Shown here piece after piece: positions 7,397 through 10,139 of a DNA stretch of 10,139 nt; the stretch's first letter is position 1, and each line of letters starts with the position of its first letter. The notes beneath the pieces were generated by a model, which was not told the origin of the DNA, did no database searches, and worked only from the letters and a program-made list of their open reading frames with translations. This DNA comes from ATZT02 sp038124905 (lineage in GTDB: Bacteria > Actinomycetota > Actinomycetes > S36-B12 > UBA5976). The stretch is from the NCBI GenBank assembly GCA_038124905.1, contig JAYPCW010000039.1, positions 1 to 10,139 on the forward strand, given 5' to 3'. The position numbers and the translations under genes are program-made.

Positions 7397-7401
7397 GTAA
7401 T
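7388..7401. repeat. Inverted repeat in the divergent folC/valS promoter region
   Basis: ATTACT and AGTAAT are perfect 6-base inverted arms around a TT spacer. The repeat covers the probable folC -10 box and the spacer of the valS promoter. It has the size and place of a small operator or a symmetric promoter core. It is too AT-rich and short to be a terminator, and chance is a real alternative. Confidence 0.45.
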
Positions 7402-7417
7402 GAATAAGATTTAGCCC

Positions 7418-9964
7418 ATGACTCAACTGCCACCTCAGCACAATGTGCCAGAAAAGCCTTCGCTGGCTAATTTAGAAGATAAATGGGGTAAAAAATGGGT
7501 TACCGAGAAAACCTTCGCGTTTGATAAATCTGCTCCGCGCGAAGCTGTATATGCAATTGATACTCCGCCACCAACTGTAAGTGGCGCTCTACATGTGGGG
7601 CACGTTTTTTCTTATACCCATACTGATCTTATTGCCCGGTTCCAAAGAATGTCTGGAAAATCAGTTTTTTACCCAATCGGTTGGGATGACAATGGTTTAC
7701 CAACAGAAAGAAGAGTGCAGAACTACTTTGGAGTCAGATGCGATCCCTCACTTGCTTACCAAGCCAATTATCAACCTGAAAAGTCAGATAGTGAAACTCA
7801 AGTAGCCATCTCTCGAAAAAATTTCGTCGAATTATGCGAATACTTAACAACAGAAGATGAAAAAGCTTTTGAAGAATTGTTTCAAACCTTGGGCCTTTCA
7901 ATTGACTGGGATTACACCTATCAAACGATTGATGAAAAGGCGAGAGTTGTTTCTCAAAGAGCGTTCTTAAGAAATCTCGAACGCCAAGAGGCTTATCAAG
8001 CAGAAGCGCCAACTTTATGGGATGTAACTTTTAAAACAGCAGTAGCGCAGGCAGAATTAGAAGATAGAGAGCGCCCTGGCGCATATCATCGAATTAGATT
8101 TAAAAAACCTGACAATTCGTTTGTAGAAATTGAAACCACCAGACCAGAATTATTGCCAGCTTGCGTGGCTCTTGTGGCGCATCCTGATGATGAAAGATAC
8201 AAACCACTTTTTGGCACTACTGTTAAAACACCGTTATTTGAAGTTGAAGTTCCGGTAGTCGCTCATTCGCTTGCTGACCCTGAAAAAGGTAGCGGTATCG
8301 CAATGATTTGTACCTTTGGTGACTTAACTGACGTAACTTGGTGGAGAGAGTTTAATCTTCCAACGCGGCCAATAATTGGCTGGGATGGGCGAATAACTAA
8401 AGAGTGCCCGAGTTGGATCGAAAGTGCATCAGGTATTTCCTTGTGGCCAGAAATCGCTGGCAAAACTGCGCATAGCGCAAAAGAGTTAATTGCAAATCTA
8501 TTAAAAGATTCAGGAGACCTAATTGGCGAAATCAGGCCAATTACTCATCCAGTTAAATTTTTTGAGAAAGGTGACAAACCTTTAGAAATTGTTACTACTC
8601 GTCAGTGGTACATAAAAAATGGCGGGCGAGATCAAGCCCTGAGAAAAGACTTGCTGGGCAGAGGTACCGAGTTGAATTGGCATCCTGACTATATGAAGGT
8701 TAGGTATCAAAATTGGGTTGAAGGGCTAAATGGCGATTGGTTAATTAGCCGGCAACGATTTTTTGGTGTTCCCCTGCCACTTTGGTATCGACTAGATGCA
8801 AATGGAAATCCTGATTACAGCCAAGTGATAACTCCTAACGAGGCAGACTTACCAATCGATCCCCAAAGTGATGTTCCTAGTGGATTTATCGAAGAACAAA
8901 GAAATCAACCAAATGGTTTTATTGGGGATCCTGACGTAATGGATACTTGGGCCACCTCATCGCTATCGCCGCAGATTGCTGCACGCTGGGAACTAGACAA
9001 AGAATTATTTGAAAAAGTATTTCCGATGAACTTGCGTCCACAATCTCACGAAATTATTAGAACCTGGCTATTTTCAAGTGTAGTTAGAGCTAATAGCGAA
9101 CACAACTCTTTACCTTGGACGGATGTTGCTATCAGCGGGTGGATTTTGGATCCAGATCGTAAAAAAATGAGTAAATCAAAAGGCAACGTAATAACTCCCA
9201 TGAATCTGCTTCAAGAGTATGGATCCGATGCAGTGCGCTACTGGGCGGCAATGGGAAGGCCCGGAACAGATACTGCATTTGATACCGGGCAAATGAAAAT
9301 TGGAAGAAGACTTGCTATAAAAATTCTTAATGCCAGCAAATTTGGATTAACTCTTGGGGCAAATTCTAATTTTGAAAATATTACAAACCCGCTAGATAAA
9401 TCTATGCTTGCACAATTAACTCAGGTAGTTGAGAATGCCACAAAAGCTTTTTCAACTTATGACTACACCAAGGCTTTAGAGTCAGTAGAAACTTTCTTCT
9501 GGAATTTCACGGACGACTACCTTGAGCTCATTAAAGAACGCATTTATGGAGCACAGGGCGAAGCAGAAGCGGAGAGCGCAAAAGCAGCTTTAGGGCTTGC
9601 CTTATCTATTTTGCAAAGATTGTTTGCGCCATTTTTACCTTTTGTTACCGAAGAGGTTTGGTCATGGTGGCAGACAGGTTCAATACATAAAAAACCTTGG
9701 CCCAAAGCTGAAGAACTCCACGCTTATGCAGAAAATCCCGAGCTGCTAGCAGACGTTTCGGCTGTACTTACTGAAGTTAGAAAAGCAAAGACAGTCGCAC
9801 AACTGTCCATGCGAGCTGATGTTTCGCAATTGGTAGTGATCTGTAATGACGTTTTTGCAAATCACCTTAAATCTGCTCAAAAAGATTTGTTTGCTGCAGG
9901 GCGAGTTCAGAACTTAGAAATAACCCTAGGTGATGAATTATCAATCAAAGTTAGCTTGGTTTAA
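7418..9964 (+). CDS. valS: Valyl-tRNA synthetase (archaeal-like / actinobacterial type)
   Basis: This class I synthetase charges tRNA-Val and hydrolyses mischarged Thr-tRNA. It has 848 residues. The catalytic HIGH motif is 'HVGH' at 59-62, followed by 'GWDDNGLPTERRVQ' at 88-101. The CP1 editing insertion spans roughly 190-370. 'DVMDTWATSS' at 506-515 and the KMSKS loop at 583-587 close the active site. The anticodon-binding helical domain follows from about 640. The GLPTE motif replaces the 'GTDHAGIATQ' seen in E. coli-type ValRS, and the long C-terminal coiled-coil arm of that type is missing; both fit the archaeal-like form found in many actinobacteria. The ATG is chosen from alignment of the 'LEDKWGKKW' start region and the -10 box spacing. 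It is the only plus-strand gene here. Its stop overlaps the clpX stop by 4 bases. Confidence 0.97.
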   Translation: MTQLPPQHNVPEKPSLANLEDKWGKKWVTEKTFAFDKSAPREAVYAIDTPPPTVSGALHVGHVFSYTHTDLIARFQRMSGKSVFYPIGWDDNGLPTERRVQNYFGVRCDPSLAYQANYQPEKSDSETQVAISRKNFVELCEYLTTEDEKAFEELFQTLGLSIDWDYTYQTIDEKARVVSQRAFLRNLERQEAYQAEAPTLWDVTFKTAVAQAELEDRERPGAYHRIRFKKPDNSFVEIETTRPELLPACVALVAHPDDERYKPLFGTTVKTPLFEVEVPVVAHSLADPEKGSGIAMICTFGDLTDVTWWREFNLPTRPIIGWDGRITKECPSWIESASGISLWPEIAGKTAHSAKELIANLLKDSGDLIGEIRPITHPVKFFEKGDKPLEIVTTRQWYIKNGGRDQALRKDLLGRGTELNWHPDYMKVRYQNWVEGLNGDWLISRQRFFGVPLPLWYRLDANGNPDYSQVITPNEADLPIDPQSDVPSGFIEEQRNQPNGFIGDPDVMDTWATSSLSPQIAARWELDKELFEKVFPMNLRPQSHEIIRTWLFSSVVRANSEHNSLPWTDVAISGWILDPDRKKMSKSKGNVITPMNLLQEYGSDAVRYWAAMGRPGTDTAFDTGQMKIGRRLAIKILNASKFGLTLGANSNFENITNPLDKSMLAQLTQVVENATKAFSTYDYTKALESVETFFWNFTDDYLELIKERIYGAQGEAEAESAKAALGLALSILQRLFAPFLPFVTEEVWSWWQTGSIHKKPWPKAEELHAYAENPELLADVSAVLTEVRKAKTVAQLSMRADVSQLVVICNDVFANHLKSAQKDLFAAGRVQNLEITLGDELSIKVSLV

Positions 9965-10139
9965 GCCGACTTTTCTTTAACTTCATTTTTAGGTCTCGGG
10001 ACCAAAGTTGGATTTACGTTTTTTAATACTGTGTCACGATTAATGATTACTTTGCTAACGTCTTCACGGCTAGGAACGTCATACATCACGTTCATCAAAA
10101 CCTCTTCTAAGATCGCCCGCAACCCCCTCGCCCCAGTAC
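9961..10139 (-). CDS. clpX: ClpX, ATP-binding subunit of ClpXP protease (C-terminal 58 codons only)
   Basis: ClpX is the AAA+ unfoldase that feeds substrates to ClpP. Only the end is in the window; the start lies beyond the right edge. My minus-strand translation reads 'TGARGLRAILEEVL' and then 'MYDVPSREDV', the characteristic C-terminal subdomain of ClpX. GAR contains the sensor-2 arginine, equivalent to R370 of E. coli as I recall. A 'NPTLVPRP' segment and a charged tail ending in 'KEKSA' follow, like actinobacterial ClpX tails. The TAA at 9963-9961 overlaps the valS TAA on the other strand, so the two genes converge with no spacer. Without the rest, its metal-binding N-domain and Walker motifs cannot be checked. 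Confidence 0.95.
   Translation of the reverse strand, partial: TGARGLRAILEEVLMNVMYDVPSREDVSKVIINRDTVLKNVNPTLVPRPKNEVKEKSA

Larger units (their letters stand above)
7382..7417 (+). promoter_or_regulatory. valS promoter, probably giving a leaderless mRNA
   Basis: TAAGAT at 7405-7410 fits the TANNNT -10 consensus. Its end is 7 bases before the valS ATG at 7418, so transcription should begin at or one base before the ATG. No Shine-Dalgarno sequence precedes the ATG. The hexamer at a 17-base spacing, ATCACT at 7382-7387, is a poor -35 and overlaps the folC GTG. Leaderless genes with exactly this geometry are common in Actinobacteria. Inferred from motif and spacing. Confidence 0.55.

Noticed and set aside
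7734..8012. A 92-codon minus-strand open frame inside valS
   Set aside because: It is antisense to a highly conserved coding region and has no supporting motif.
9161..9167. Run of seven A in the KMSKS codons of valS as a frameshift site
   Set aside because: The zero-frame reading is T followed by AAA AAA, which does not fit the X XXY YYZ pattern, and the frame is intact through to the expected C-terminus.

Overview
The window holds about ten kilobases of tightly packed, conserved bacterial housekeeping genes. It is AT-rich by eye, with GC near 40 %. The series clpX, valS, folC, DUF4233 gene, ndk, mreB, mreC, mreD, mrdA (PBP2), rodA matches the arrangement I recall from Streptomyces and other Actinobacteria. 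Three features also point to that phylum: DUF4233 between folC and ndk, the 'GWDDNGLPTERRVQ' type of ValRS, and the cysteine-containing PBP2. With the low GC and minimal spacing, the best guess is a low-GC, streamlined actinobacterium of the freshwater Nanopelagicales (acI) kind. That placement is inference and was not computed.

Layout. Positions 1-7386, minus strand, form one apparent operon read from right to left: folC, DUF4233 gene, ndk, mreB, mreC, mreD, mrdA, rodA (cut by the left edge). Four junctions are 4-base ATGA or GTGA overlaps, and the other gaps are 25-46 bases. Positions 7387-7417 are a 31-base divergent promoter region. Positions 7418-9964, plus strand, are valS. Positions 9961-10139, minus strand, are the last 58 codons of clpX, which converge on valS with a 4-base stop-codon overlap. 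No stretch without a gene exceeds 50 bases. I found no tRNA, rRNA, mobile element, CRISPR array or convincing intrinsic terminator.

How the genes work together. mreB, mreC, mreD, mrdA and rodA encode the elongasome: the MreB filament, the MreC/MreD membrane scaffold, the PBP2 transpeptidase and the RodA glycosyltransferase. Their overlapping reading frames suggest coupled translation. Upstream in the same unit are folylpolyglutamate synthase, a small membrane protein of unknown function, and nucleoside diphosphate kinase. valS and clpX supply protein synthesis and proteolysis.

I found no undescribed system. The points most worth checking are the very compact valS/folC divergent promoter with a probable leaderless valS mRNA, the reversed orientation of valS and its stop-to-stop overlap with clpX, and the cysteine pattern of PBP2.
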